Assembly: GCF_900106795.1 (NCBI RefSeq)
Contig: NZ_FNNS01000006.1
Coordinates: 1-64,000 of the forward strand
DNA: 64,000 nt
DNA from: Aequorivita viscosa
Lineage (GTDB): Bacteria; Bacteroidota; Bacteroidia; Flavobacteriales; Flavobacteriaceae
Direction: 5' to 3'
Shown here in pieces: positions 33,696 to 43,220 of this stretch. Position 1 is the stretch's first letter. Each line of letters starts with the position of its first letter. A program made the position numbers and the translations under genes. The notes beneath the pieces were generated by a model. That model was not told the origin of the DNA and did no database searches. It was given only the letters and a program-made list of their open reading frames with translations.

Positions 33696-33729
33696 ATCCC
33701 CACGCAAAATATGTGTGGGGATTTTTTTT
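33696..33729 (+). terminator. Terminator 110 bases beyond the LuxE-like gene
   Basis: Stem ATCCCCAC / GTGGGGAT with an 11-base loop, running into eight or more Ts. An upstream pairing of ACCAAA (near 33643) with TTTGGT (near 33679) suggests the 33590-33729 RNA may be a structured 3' UTR or a small RNA. Confidence 0.8.
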
Positions 33730-33879
33730 ACTGTCCCTTTTTATGGTTTTTATTATTTCATAAATTGTTGACTTTAAGAAATATCTATATGACTATTACG
33801 GGAGCTGTACACATTCAGGGAGCGAGAAAAATTAATTGTATGAAAATGTAAACCTAAAGCGTATAGTCTTAAAATTTAT

Positions 33880-34596
33880 ATGAACAAGAAGATTACAGTA
33901 ATAATTCCAGCTTTTAACGAAGCGCAATCTATTGGAAAAGTGATTGCCGAAATTCCTGATATTGTTTCAGAAATAATCGTGGTAGATAATAATTCTACCG
34001 ATAATACGCCTGAAGAGGTTAAAAAAGCAGGCGCCACAGTTCTTTCAGAAAAACGAAAAGGGTACGGGTATGCTTGTTTAAAAGGAATGGAATACATTTC
34101 ACATTTCGGTACCTCGGCACATCACTCCGCTAAACGACCAGATATTATTGTTTTCTTAGATGGTGATTACAGCGATTACCCTGCGGAATTGACCAATATC
34201 GTAGCTCCAATTATCGAAAACGATATCGATTTTGTCGTTGGTGCGCGAGTTAAAGAATTAAGGGAAGCTGGCTCTATGACATTTCCTCAAATATTTGGAA
34301 ACGCATTGGCCACATCCTTAATGAAACTCTTTTTCAACTCCACATTTACAGATTTAGGACCGTTTCGGGCTATTAAACACGACAAGCTTTTAGCCTTAAA
34401 TATGGAGGACAAAACATACGGTTGGACTGTAGAAATGCAGCTAAAAGCCTTACGTAAAAAATATACTTATAAAGAAATTCCTGTGCCATACCGAAACCGA
34501 ATTGGCGTTTCAAAAGTGTCAGGAACAGTAAAAGGTGCTATATTTGCCGGCGTTAAAATCCTAAGCTGGATTTTCAAATACAGCTTCAAAAAATGA
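33880..34596 (+). CDS. GT2 glycosyltransferase (dolichyl-phosphate-glucose synthase-like)
   Basis: 238 residues, GT-A fold with no membrane helices. VIIPAFNEAQSIGKVIAEIP opens the Rossmann-like domain. IVVDNNSTDNTPE and FLDGDYSDYP carry the nucleotide-sugar and metal-binding Asp residues, followed by GARVKELREAGSMTFPQIFGN and YGWTVEMQLKALR. The family makes polyprenyl-phosphate sugars or extends glycans. Its stop overlaps the start of the next glycosyltransferase by 4 bases (ATGA), so the two act in one operon. Confidence 0.88.
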   Translation: MNKKITVIIPAFNEAQSIGKVIAEIPDIVSEIIVVDNNSTDNTPEEVKKAGATVLSEKRKGYGYACLKGMEYISHFGTSAHHSAKRPDIIVFLDGDYSDYPAELTNIVAPIIENDIDFVVGARVKELREAGSMTFPQIFGNALATSLMKLFFNSTFTDLGPFRAIKHDKLLALNMEDKTYGWTVEMQLKALRKKYTYKEIPVPYRNRIGVSKVSGTVKGAIFAGVKILSWIFKYSFKK

Positions 34597-36083
34597 TTCT
34601 AGAAACTATAATCATCCTTTTCTACTCAGTTGCCCTCTTCGTTATTCTGCTATACGCTCTGGCTCAGTTAAACTTGCTGTTTAATTATTTAAAAGCACGC
34701 AAGGCAACTAAAAATGCTGATGTTTTTAATTTTCAGAACGAAGCAGAAATACCCTATGTAACCATCCAATTACCAGTTTATAATGAACTATATGTAATGG
34801 AGCGCCTCCTAAATAATATTGCAGAAATCGAGTACCCAAAGGCCAAATTGGAAATCCAAGTTCTGGATGACAGCACGGATGAATCTTTTGAAGAAACAGC
34901 AAAACACATTAAGCAACTTCAAAAATCAGGCTTAGACATTAAACACATTACGCGTAAAAAGCGTGAAGGCTTTAAAGCAGGGGCATTAAAAGAAGGTCTG
35001 GAAACTTCTAAAGGTGAATATATCGCCATTTTTGACGCAGACTTTCTTCCTAAGAAAGATTGGCTGCTAAACACAATTCCTTATTTTAAGGACTCAGAAA
35101 TTGGCGTGGTACAAACCCGTTGGGGACATTTAAATCGTGATTATTCCATTTTAACGCGCGTGCAAGCATTCGCTTTAGATGCTCATTTTACTTTGGAACA
35201 AGTGGGCAGAAATAGCAAAGGACATTTTATCAACTTTAACGGAACTGCTGGCGTATGGCGAAAAGAATGTATAATGGACGCTGGCAATTGGGAAGGCGAT
35301 ACACTAACGGAAGATTTAGACCTCAGCTACAGGGCACAACTTAAAAACTGGAAGTTCAAATATTTAGAAGAAGTAGAAACCCCTGCCGAATTGCCTGTTG
35401 TTATCAGCGCTGCCCGCTCTCAGCAATTTCGTTGGAATAAAGGTGGAGCCGAAAACTTTCAAAAAATGGCGAAACGGGTCTTTAAAAGTCAAAATATTCC
35501 TTTTAAGACCAAGATTCACAGCTTTTTGCATTTGCTAAATAGCACCATGTTTTTAAATATTTTGATAGTTGCTATCCTTAGTATTCCGATGCTTTATATT
35601 AAAAACGAATACGAACACTTGAAGATGTATTTCTTAGTAATGAGCTTCTTCGTGGTAAGTACTGTCATATTTTTTGTTTGTTATTGGTTCACCTACAAAT
35701 CTATTTACGGAGGTGGTTTTAAGCAATTTTTGATTTATATAGGAATGTTTTTCACCTTCTTTTCAGTGGCAATGGGGTTCTCCCTTCACAACTCAATTGC
35801 AGTTTTGGAAGGACACTTTGGAAAGAAAAGTGAGTTTATCCGAACTCCGAAATTCAATTTAAACGATTTGAATAAAAGCTGGAAAGAAAATAAATACATC
35901 GCCAAAAACATTTCTATCAATGTAATTTTTGAAGGCTTGTTAATGTTATATTTTGCCTTCGGAATGTACAGTGCGTTTGTAGTTGGCGACCAAGGAGGAG
36001 ATTTCGGGCTTTTCCCCTTTCATTTGATGCTGTTTTTAGGATTTGGATTCGTGTTTTTTAAATCCTTGACCTCAAAGGCTTAG
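34593..36083 (+). CDS. Membrane-bound processive-type GT2 glycosyltransferase (cellulose synthase/ceramide glucosyltransferase-like)
   Basis: 496 residues. One N-terminal membrane helix, a cytoplasmic GT2 domain and about four C-terminal helices. Catalytic motifs are complete: VLDDSTDES, FDADFLP, DTLTEDLDLSYR (the TED base) and QQFRWNKGGAENFQK, the Q(Q/R)xRW signature of processive synthases. It could polymerise a glycan or glucosylate a lipid. No PilZ domain or partner subunit is nearby, which weakens a cellulose assignment. Coupled by ATGA overlap to the upstream GT2 gene. Confidence 0.88.
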   Translation: MILETIIILFYSVALFVILLYALAQLNLLFNYLKARKATKNADVFNFQNEAEIPYVTIQLPVYNELYVMERLLNNIAEIEYPKAKLEIQVLDDSTDESFEETAKHIKQLQKSGLDIKHITRKKREGFKAGALKEGLETSKGEYIAIFDADFLPKKDWLLNTIPYFKDSEIGVVQTRWGHLNRDYSILTRVQAFALDAHFTLEQVGRNSKGHFINFNGTAGVWRKECIMDAGNWEGDTLTEDLDLSYRAQLKNWKFKYLEEVETPAELPVVISAARSQQFRWNKGGAENFQKMAKRVFKSQNIPFKTKIHSFLHLLNSTMFLNILIVAILSIPMLYIKNEYEHLKMYFLVMSFFVVSTVIFFVCYWFTYKSIYGGGFKQFLIYIGMFFTFFSVAMGFSLHNSIAVLEGHFGKKSEFIRTPKFNLNDLNKSWKENKYIAKNISINVIFEGLLMLYFAFGMYSAFVVGDQGGDFGLFPFHLMLFLGFGFVFFKSLTSKA

Positions 36084-36318
36084 ATTCGGCACAAAACTCT
36101 GAAAGCGTAAAATCAGATTCTTACTAGATTACAATCGCCATAAAATCGCCAGTTACTATCAATCAAAATATCGGGGTATTAGCTTTCTCACAGCGTATCA
36201 CAAAGAATTACAGAGTACTATAAAAAAATAGGTTTTTATATTCCCCATAAAATCATGCTGTAATTGTAATTTGCAATCAAAATTTTTTTCTACCGATGCA
36301 AAAAAGTGTTCGCGGTTT

Positions 36319-37680
36319 TCATTCCTTTTTGATGTATCCCTTCACCGCCTCAAAATCAAGTCCGCCATAATTCCCGCTGCTCATTAAAAGCAAACACGAG
36401 TTTTCATAATCTTGGGAATAGAGATAGGTTTTAAAATCTGCAGGATTAGTAAAAACGACTAAATCCTTTCTGTCAAAAGCTTCTTCAATTTGTTCCCTTT
36501 TTATTTCTTCCAATTGCTTTATCATGACGGCATGAGGAGAATAAAATACCACAGCCGAATCAGCCGAATCCAACGTTCCACGGTACTCTTTTAGGAAATC
36601 AGGAGATAAGCTACTGTACGTATGAAGCTCCAAGCATGCAATCAGTTTTCTACTCGGATATTGATTTTTTACAGCCTGAGTTGTTGCTTTTACCTTACTG
36701 GGTGAATGGGCATAATCTTTATAGGCAACAGCATTTTTGGTTTCGGCTATTTTCTCTAAACGTTTGCTTGCGCCTTTAAATGTAGCGATGGCTTCGTAAA
36801 AGTCGTCAGCGTCAACACCCATTAATTGGCAAATCCAACGGGCACCTTCAAGGTTGTTAAGGTTGTGTTCTCCGAAGATTTCGATGGGCATTGGGCCTTC
36901 AGGCGTTGCCAACAAAGTAGTTCCATTATCTACCGAATACTCTGGTGTGCGGTATGGATATTTTTTAATAGGGCTCGTTGTCGCTTCAACAATACGCTTT
37001 ACTTCAGGATCTTCTTCGTTATAAATAATTGCACCGCCATTGGTGATTTCATTCAAAAATATTTCAAACTGTGCTACATAATTTTCATAGGTAGGAAACA
37101 CGTTGACGTGGTCCCACGCTATGCCACTTAGCAAAGCAATGTTTGGTTTATATAGATGAAACTTTGGACGCCTATCTATTGGTGACGAGAGATATTCATC
37201 GCCTTCAATTACCATAAAGTCGCTCTCATCGGTAATTTTAACCATAGTGTCAAACCCTTCAAGTTGGGCGCCAACCATATAATCTACCTCTTTTTCGTGA
37301 TAATTCATCACGTGAAGAATCATTGATGTAATGGTAGTCTTGCCGTGAGAACCACCAATTACAACACGTGTCTTGGTTTTTGATTGTTCGTATAGAAATT
37401 CAGGGTAGCTGTATATTTTTAGATCGAGTTCCTTTGCTTTCAAAAGTTCCGGATTATCGGCTTTGGCGTGCATTCCTAAAATAACAGCATCAATATCTGA
37501 AGTAATTTTCTCAGGAAACCAACCTTCTTTGGCAGGTAATAGACCTTTGTTATTCAATCTTGTTTTGGAGGGCTCAAAAATTTCGTCATCGCTCCCCGTT
37601 ACTGCATCTCCTTTTTGGTGCAATGCAAGCGCTAGATTGTGCATGGCACTACCTCCTATGGCTATGAAATGAATTTTCAT
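36319..37680 (-). CDS. mpl: UDP-N-acetylmuramate:L-alanyl-gamma-D-glutamyl-meso-diaminopimelate ligase
   Basis: 453-residue Mur ligase that recycles murein tripeptide onto UDP-MurNAc in the cytoplasm. N-terminal IHFIAIGGSAMHNLALALHQ, ATP loop VIGGSHGKTTITSM, GDEYLSSPIDRRPKFHLYKPN (the Mpl-specific replacement of the MurC segment), GEHNLNNLEGA and YAHSPSKVKAT. The length and GGSAMHNLA separate it from MurC (usually GIGGIGMS). Monocistronic, with a TATCTTTG box 50 bases upstream. Confidence 0.93.
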   Translation of the reverse strand: MKIHFIAIGGSAMHNLALALHQKGDAVTGSDDEIFEPSKTRLNNKGLLPAKEGWFPEKITSDIDAVILGMHAKADNPELLKAKELDLKIYSYPEFLYEQSKTKTRVVIGGSHGKTTITSMILHVMNYHEKEVDYMVGAQLEGFDTMVKITDESDFMVIEGDEYLSSPIDRRPKFHLYKPNIALLSGIAWDHVNVFPTYENYVAQFEIFLNEITNGGAIIYNEEDPEVKRIVEATTSPIKKYPYRTPEYSVDNGTTLLATPEGPMPIEIFGEHNLNNLEGARWICQLMGVDADDFYEAIATFKGASKRLEKIAETKNAVAYKDYAHSPSKVKATTQAVKNQYPSRKLIACLELHTYSSLSPDFLKEYRGTLDSADSAVVFYSPHAVMIKQLEEIKREQIEEAFDRKDLVVFTNPADFKTYLYSQDYENSCLLLMSSGNYGGLDFEAVKGYIKKE

Positions 37681-37729
37681 GTGGTGTATCAGATTTCAGG
37701 TTACAAGTTGCAGGTTGGCAACTGTTATA

Positions 37730-37737
37730 CAAAGATA
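37730..37737 (-). promoter_or_regulatory. -7 box TATCTTTG of mpl
   Basis: Exact TAnnTTTG match on the minus strand, about 50 bases before ATG 37680. Confidence 0.5.
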
Positions 37738-37774
37738 CTTTTTCTAATTTAGATTTAGAATTCGGACTTCTGGA

Positions 37775-38743
37775 TTAAAGCGCTAAGATGCGTGTTTTTT
37801 CATTTTGTGCTTCCTCGAAATTTGATTTTTCATTGAGCGCTTTATCTATCCAAGTAAGTGCCAATTGCTTTTTACCTACGTTTTTGTTTATCTGTGCCAA
37901 ATAGTAGTATGCCCACGCTTTGGACGCTGCGTTATTATCTGAATAATTAGCCAAATACGTTCCGAGACAATCAATTCCGTATTCAGGTTCGATGTTATAT
38001 TTTGCTGATAATTTTCCGATTTGGTAATTTAGATTGTTGTCTTTGTGAACTTTTAAGGATTTAGAAATAGTTTCCAATGCTTGCTGTGGTTGATTGTTTT
38101 TCTCATACAAACTGGCAAGTTTATTATAGGTGAGCGGAGAGCCTCCAACTTTCACTGCTTTTTTATAATACTCCACTGCCTCTTTATATCTTTCTGAATA
38201 TTCAGCTATATGGCCCATAGCGAGATAGCCATCAACTGGCGAGATAGTTTGTAATTCCTTGGCGTAATTAGTTGCCTTGCTTTCACTACCTCCCAACATC
38301 CCCGGAAGTTGCAAGTAATATTCAATGAGTGCCCAGCGCGTATCGATGTGATTGGGGTCGAGTTTTGCGGCCAATTCCAATTCTCTTTTAATATCTCCTA
38401 AATACGTTGCGGCCCGGAGCTTATTTACCGAAACCGCTTTCATTCCCAAAGCACCGCCATATTTATAATGAAAATTGGCGTTGCCGTCCTCTTCTTCCAC
38501 CAAGGCTTTATAATATTTTATCGCATCATCCCAATTTTGATCATGAGCCGCTATATCTCCTAAATATTCTAGTGTCTTCTTGTCTTTGGGATTTTGTTTT
38601 AAATGCCTTTTGAAAATCGGTTTTGCTTGTGAAAACTTTTCTTTTTTAAAAAATTCTTCTGCCTGTTGAAAATTGGTTTGAGAAAAATTGACAAGTGGAA
38701 AAAGCAATAGAAACGTTATTGAAATCGGAAATTTTCCTCGCAC
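37775..38743 (-). CDS. Secreted TPR-repeat protein
   Basis: 322 residues from GTG 38743. The signal sequence (RGKFPISITFLLLFPLVNFSQ) is followed by about seven tetratricopeptide-like repeats, for example FQQAEEFFKKEKFSQAKPIFKRHLKQNPKD, WDDAIKYYKALVEEEDG, YKEAVEYYKKAVKVGG and QQALETISKSLKV. TPR proteins serve as protein-protein scaffolds, here probably periplasmic. A second in-frame GTG at 38815 adds 24 residues ahead of the signal sequence, so the inner GTG is chosen; the start remains uncertain. Confidence 0.8.
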   Translation of the reverse strand: MRGKFPISITFLLLFPLVNFSQTNFQQAEEFFKKEKFSQAKPIFKRHLKQNPKDKKTLEYLGDIAAHDQNWDDAIKYYKALVEEEDGNANFHYKYGGALGMKAVSVNKLRAATYLGDIKRELELAAKLDPNHIDTRWALIEYYLQLPGMLGGSESKATNYAKELQTISPVDGYLAMGHIAEYSERYKEAVEYYKKAVKVGGSPLTYNKLASLYEKNNQPQQALETISKSLKVHKDNNLNYQIGKLSAKYNIEPEYGIDCLGTYLANYSDNNAASKAWAYYYLAQINKNVGKKQLALTWIDKALNEKSNFEEAQNEKTRILAL

Positions 38744-38855
38744 TTCTACTCCACTAAATAACTTAATAAAGAAGTTAGAAGTTACAATTTTGATTACGTT
38801 CTGATTGCTAAACACGGATTTCTGATTTATTGTGTACTGACTTATTAAAAACTGT

Positions 38856-39377
38856 TTATTTCTTTTTCGGCGGATATTGCTTTAATATTTTCTCAATTAC
38901 AGCAAAATAATATGCTTCTTTTTGTTGGGGCGTACTACGTTCTTTCATTTCACCTTCTGCCACAGCTTGCCAGACAAGGTCGTCAACATCGGCATCAATA
39001 AAATCTACTGTGAGTTGTTGATTGATAACTCTACCGCCAATGGGAATACCTCCGCTCACTCCCACACCTACATTTCCGCCACCACTTCCAATACCGATAC
39101 CCAGTGTACTTTTGGAAGCTGAAACACTTTCTTGTGCAAAAAAGTTAATCAACAATTGCGGATTATCATTTTTCACAAAACCGTGCTGCTGTAACAAACT
39201 ATCGGTAATTTGCATAATTCTAGAGTCGTCCAAATTGCTTAAACCAGATTGGATTGAAGGATAAAAATTATAAGTTTTGTATTTTGAAAAATCTACTTGT
39301 TGGTCATAATCCACAGCTACGGTTGCGCCGCAAGAGACTAAAAGTAGCGTAATTGCTATAATTGAGAGAAGCTTCAT
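38856..39377 (-). CDS. DUF4136 lipoprotein
   Basis: 173 residues from ATG 39377. Lipobox LVSC (Cys16) and then the family pattern VDYDQQVDFSKYKTYNFYP, a Gly-rich loop (GIGIGSGGGNVGVGVSGG), QQLTVDFIDADVDDLVWQAVAEGEM and a helical tail (YYFAVIEKILKQYPPK). DUF4136 proteins are envelope lipoproteins of unknown role. An upstream in-frame TTG adds six residues but lies beside a TACTTTTA -7-like box, so the ATG is preferred. Confidence 0.88.
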   Translation of the reverse strand: MKLLSIIAITLLLVSCGATVAVDYDQQVDFSKYKTYNFYPSIQSGLSNLDDSRIMQITDSLLQQHGFVKNDNPQLLINFFAQESVSASKSTLGIGIGSGGGNVGVGVSGGIPIGGRVINQQLTVDFIDADVDDLVWQAVAEGEMKERSTPQQKEAYYFAVIEKILKQYPPKKK

Positions 39378-39409
39378 TCGCCTATTTATTTTCAATAAAA
39401 GTACATAAA

Positions 39410-39433
39410 AAAGCCTCCGTGAATTTCGGCTTT
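39410..39433 (-). terminator. Possible terminator in the obgE-DUF4136 gap
   Basis: On the minus strand AAAGCC (39433-39428) pairs with GGCTTT (39415-39410) around 12 bases and runs into Ts. The gap 39378-39768 (391 bases) holds no recognisable gene; a 67-codon frame in it has no signal or family. The stem is short, so confidence is moderate. Confidence 0.45.
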
Positions 39434-39768
39434 GCTATTGTTTAACAATTTTTTGGTTGCGCTTCCTTGATCCATCTATAATTAAGGTTTAAATATATTG
39501 ACGATTAGTATAGACACTGAAAGAAATATCCACTGCTGCTTGTGTATCATTTTATAAATAGATACCGGATATTGAATATAGAGAAGATGTAGAAAGAATA
39601 AAAACGAAAAGATGTGATTTTTATACCTGAAAACTTTGATAGACTGAAAGGTATGAAATAAAACGTTCAAGAAGCTTAATTTCAAGTTTTCAACAAGGAA
39701 CTACTTGTAACAAAAATTTAGAAACAAACACCTAATATTTTATCTTAGTAATGTTCGGCAACCGATTA

Positions 39769-40773
39769 TTAGTTAAGCATTTTCCAAAGTTTATCTTTCA
39801 ATTCAGTAAGTCCTTGATTTGAAACAGCCGAAATAAACATATAGGGAACATCTTTAAATTCCTTATCTAATATTTTCTTCATTTCAGCTTTTAGCTCATC
39901 GTCGAGCATATCGCTTTTACTGATGGTAACCAAACGTTCTTTATCGAGCAATTCGGGATTGTACCGACGCAATTCATCAACTAAAATATCGTATTGCTCC
40001 TTAATATCCGGTGCATCGGCGGGAATTAGAAATAATAGTGTTGAATTTCGTTCAATATGACGTAGAAACCGATGTCCAATTCCTTTGCCTTCGGCTGCTC
40101 CTTCAATTATTCCAGGAATATCGGCAACTACAAAAGTTTGAAAGTCGCGATATTCTACAATTCCTAAATTCGGCTTCAAGGTTGTAAATTCGTAATTGGC
40201 AATTTTAGGTTTTGCAGCTGTAATAACTGATAATAATGTTGATTTTCCAGCATTTGGAAAACCGACTAAGCCTACATCTGCCAGAATTTTTAATTCAATA
40301 ATAATATCCAACTCAACCCCTTCCTCTCCTGGCTGTGCATAACGAGGGGTTTGGTTGGTCGATGATTTAAAATGTGCATTCCCTAAACCTCCACGGCCTC
40401 CTTTGGCAATAACCTTCTCTTCTCCATCTTCGGTAAGTTCCACTAGCACCTCTTCAGTTTCTTTATCCCGAATAACTGTACCTAAAGGCACTTCTATATA
40501 AACATCGGCACCATCGGCACCTGTACTAGTTTGCTTACTTCCGGCACTTCCGTGCTCAGCTCTAAAGTGTCTTTTAAATTTTAGGTGGTAAAGCGTCCAA
40601 AGGTTTTTATTTGCCTTAACGATTACGTGACCTCCACGACCTCCATCACCACCATCTGGTCCGCCTTTAGGAATATATTTTTCCCTGCGCATATGCCGAC
40701 TTCCTTGTCCACCCTTTCCAGATGTTACATGAACTTTTACGTAATCAACAAAATTTCCTTCAGTCACTTTCAA
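39769..40773 (-). CDS. obgE: GTPase Obg/CgtA
   Basis: 334-residue ribosome-associated GTPase. The N-terminal glycine-rich Obg fold ([53 protein letters not shown]) covers the first 158 residues. The G domain has [12 protein letters not shown] (G1), FTTLKPNLG (G2), DIPGIIEGA (G3) and [10 protein letters not shown] (G4). The short C-terminus lacks the acidic tail of E. coli ObgE. It takes part in 50S subunit assembly and stress control. It is 102 bases downstream of adk on the same strand, a common pairing in this phylum. Confidence 0.95.
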   Translation of the reverse strand: MKVTEGNFVDYVKVHVTSGKGGQGSRHMRREKYIPKGGPDGGDGGRGGHVIVKANKNLWTLYHLKFKRHFRAEHGSAGSKQTSTGADGADVYIEVPLGTVIRDKETEEVLVELTEDGEEKVIAKGGRGGLGNAHFKSSTNQTPRYAQPGEEGVELDIIIELKILADVGLVGFPNAGKSTLLSVITAAKPKIANYEFTTLKPNLGIVEYRDFQTFVVADIPGIIEGAAEGKGIGHRFLRHIERNSTLLFLIPADAPDIKEQYDILVDELRRYNPELLDKERLVTISKSDMLDDELKAEMKKILDKEFKDVPYMFISAVSNQGLTELKDKLWKMLN

Positions 40774-40875
40774 ATATTTAAAGCACAGATTTCAGTTAAT
40801 TTGAAACCAATACTAACTGTTATTTTAATAAATATGGTTGGAATTACAGCTCTATAAACTTACTTAAACTGTAAA

Positions 40876-41448
40876 TTACAAACTATCTATAACTTTGCTC
40901 AAACGAGCAGTAATTTCTTCGATACTTCCAACTCCATCAACGCCGTAGTATTTATCTCTTTTTTGATAATAGTCTTTTAACACGGCAGTTTCGTTGTAGT
41001 ACACTTTTATACGATTTCGAATTATGCTTTCATCTGCATCATCAGCTCTACCACTAGTTTTACCACGGTTCAAAAGTCTTTGAACCAGGACCTCATCATC
41101 TACTTCCAAGGCTACCATAGCATCAATTTGTGAATCTTTATCGTCCATTAAATGACCAAGTGCATCTGCCTGGGCTTTTGTTCTTGGAAAGCCGTCAAAA
41201 ATAAAACCGTTTGCTTCTGGGTTTTTATCAACCTCATTGCTCAACATGTCAATTGTAATTTCATCTGGCACCAATTTTCCTTTTGCCATAAAGGACTTGG
41301 CAAGATTTCCTAGGTCAGTTTCGTTTTTAATATTAAATCGAAAAACATCGCCAGTAGAGATGTGAACTAGGTTGTACTTTTCTTTGAGAAAGTTAGCTTG
41401 AGTCCCTTTCCCTGCCCCTGGAGGGCCAAACAAAATAATATTGGTCAT
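40876..41448 (-). CDS. adk: Adenylate kinase
   Basis: 190 residues from ATG 41448. P-loop GPPGAGKGTQ, GDVFRFNI (AMP site), GFIFDGFPRTKAQADAL, LEVDDEVLVQRLLNRGKTSGRADD with a short LID and no zinc cysteines, and the C-terminal YYQKRDKYYGVDG. It interconverts ATP+AMP and 2 ADP. An upstream in-frame TTG adds eight residues absent from the family, so the ATG at 41448 is used. A TTCGTTTG (-7-like) box lies about 20 bases upstream. Confidence 0.95.
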   Translation of the reverse strand: MTNIILFGPPGAGKGTQANFLKEKYNLVHISTGDVFRFNIKNETDLGNLAKSFMAKGKLVPDEITIDMLSNEVDKNPEANGFIFDGFPRTKAQADALGHLMDDKDSQIDAMVALEVDDEVLVQRLLNRGKTSGRADDADESIIRNRIKVYYNETAVLKDYYQKRDKYYGVDGVGSIEEITARLSKVIDSL

Positions 41449-42084
41449 TGGTTGTGGTTTAATGAATAACAAACGAAGGGGTAAAAATACGAAATTAAAA
41501 AGTAGTTAAACTTTAAACTATAAATAAATCTTCTAACCGCTTAATAGCAAATCATTACTAGCAAATCAAATTGCTTAAAGGAGTTGAAAACATAGACCAT
41601 TTTATAGGGAAAAACTAAAAATTAAGATAAAATACTCTAAGATTACTTACTTCAAGTTTTTTTAAAAAATAGGTAATTTCACATAGCTTATATATGCAGG
41701 GAATCGAAAGAAAATTCACACAAAAATATCCTGCTTTTCAATTCTAAAAAAATCTGTAAAGAAATGACTATTAGTCAACAAGAGAGCAATTAATAGAATA
41801 CTGAAGTTATAGCTCCTTTTTTCATATAAAAATATTAAAATTACACTATACGTAGACCTACGTAGTTTTTTAGCCAAAATATTAGCTATATAATACTATA
41901 ATAAGCATAAATATCATAATAATTAAATTTTAAACTCAGTTTACTTAATTTAATTCATATATTTGAAAAATAAAATTTGAGTATTTACATTTTCAAGTTA
42001 TGTAAAAACCTTTCTTTTAGAGTATCAAATTTTTTTAAAACCAGTAGTGGCTAAATAAGATTTAATTTTAAAACGAACAACATT
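41449..42084. other. 636-base AT-rich intergenic region with one strong palindrome
   Basis: Between divergent adk and the M23 gene. There is no coding frame of note on either strand. The only standout is the palindrome at 41849-41864, listed separately. The last ~200 bases are nearly pure A/T and may carry the promoter of the M23 gene; no exact TAnnTTTG lies close to its start. Confidence 0.5.
41849..41864. promoter_or_regulatory. 16-bp palindrome TACGTAG-AC-CTACGTA, candidate operator
   Basis: Perfect 7-bp arms with a 2-base centre, in otherwise GC-poor DNA, 220 bases upstream of the M23 lipoprotein gene. Also readable as two TACGTAG half-sites 10 bp apart, one helical turn. The T-run after it could also make a weak terminator-like hairpin. 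Confidence 0.45.
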
Positions 42085-43212
42085 ATGTTTAATGAGAGCC
42101 TTTATATACTTGCATTAGCAACCTTAGTTCTTGTTTCTTCTTGCAGTAATAATGATGATTTAAAAGATAGCAATATTGATTTTTATGTAGCGCTAACCAC
42201 ATCACCAGTCAAGGTACAAAACACCACGGGAGTATGGTTTGTTTACGAAATGCACGTAAAAGCATCAAGCCTCTCTAAGGTTGATATTTATAATGAAGAT
42301 AATTTACAGTTGTCGTATACCGATTTCCGTAGCCGAGACGATATACATCTTGCAAGTATTTGGATTGAATATCCTGAAGCAGGTTGGCACAATCAAGAAT
42401 TGACACATAAATTTCAATATAAAGATGCGACAGGACTTGAAAAGCATTACACCTTTAACCTACAAGTACAAGAACAATACCAAGACCCAATAACCATTGC
42501 CTTTCCGGTACCACAAGGAGTTTGGCTAGCCGAAGGTGCTCCAGGCAGCAATTCGTACCATACCCGTTCTTTATTTCCATTTGCGGAACCCTTTTTTGAC
42601 GAAGAGCAACAAGGTTATTTATTTGGAAACAATCCACAACGTTATGCAATTGACTATGCTATGTTATTAGATGGTCTTCCATATCTTAATGACGGTTCAA
42701 ATCTAGAAGATTGGCATTGCTATAATCTTCCAATAATAGCAGCCAGAGGTGGAAAAGTAATATACACCAAAGACGGTATTCCAGACAATCAATCTCCTCC
42801 CGAACTAGATTATTCAATAGACGAAAATAATGTTACGGGAAATGTAGTGTATATCGAACACGTCGATGGCACCATTGGAACTTATTGCCATTTAGTGCAA
42901 AATTCAGTCAAAGTGGAAATTGGAGACACTGTAGTAACCGGACAGGAATTAGGTCGTTTGGGAAACTCAGGAAACTCTACCGCACCCCATTTACATATGC
43001 ACGTGCTTACAAATCCTGAAAACAAACAATTGACGAAATATTCTGATGGACTCTATTTAGAAAGCTTGCCTTATAAATTCACCCAATTTACAAAGTTGGG
43101 AGTTGCGCCAATAGGATATTTAGATATAAAACCTATATATCCCTTCATTCCTACAACGCCTAAAGTATTTAACAACGTACTCCCTTCAGAAAGTGATGTG
43201 ATTGAGTTTTGA
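42085..43212 (+). CDS. M23-family (LytM-like) lipoprotein
   Basis: 375 residues. Lipobox SSC (Cys20) followed by SNNDD, which fits the flavobacterial outer-surface export signal. A beta domain covers about 30-130. The M23 domain follows: RYAIDYAMLLDG near residue 190 with the metal Asp, GGKVIYTKDG, GNVVYIEHVDGTIGTYCHL, GDTVVTGQELGRLGNSGNSTAPHLHMHV. The HLHMH and Asp are intact, but the first His of the usual H-x-x-x-D is not in place (Arg-Tyr instead). It may use another ligand or be a non-catalytic regulator. Monocistronic and convergent with the next gene. Confidence 0.85.
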   Translation: MFNESLYILALATLVLVSSCSNNDDLKDSNIDFYVALTTSPVKVQNTTGVWFVYEMHVKASSLSKVDIYNEDNLQLSYTDFRSRDDIHLASIWIEYPEAGWHNQELTHKFQYKDATGLEKHYTFNLQVQEQYQDPITIAFPVPQGVWLAEGAPGSNSYHTRSLFPFAEPFFDEEQQGYLFGNNPQRYAIDYAMLLDGLPYLNDGSNLEDWHCYNLPIIAARGGKVIYTKDGIPDNQSPPELDYSIDENNVTGNVVYIEHVDGTIGTYCHLVQNSVKVEIGDTVVTGQELGRLGNSGNSTAPHLHMHVLTNPENKQLTKYSDGLYLESLPYKFTQFTKLGVAPIGYLDIKPIYPFIPTTPKVFNNVLPSESDVIEF

Positions 43213-43220
43213 TAAAAGAA

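Noticed and set aside
34593-36083. Cellulose synthase BcsA
   Set aside because: No PilZ domain, no BcsB/BcsC neighbour and too short; only the catalytic GT2 motifs are shared.
39482-39685. A 67-codon minus-strand frame in the obgE-DUF4136 gap
   Set aside because: Composition is that of random AT-rich DNA (Phe/Ile/His runs) with no recognisable domain and no promoter box.
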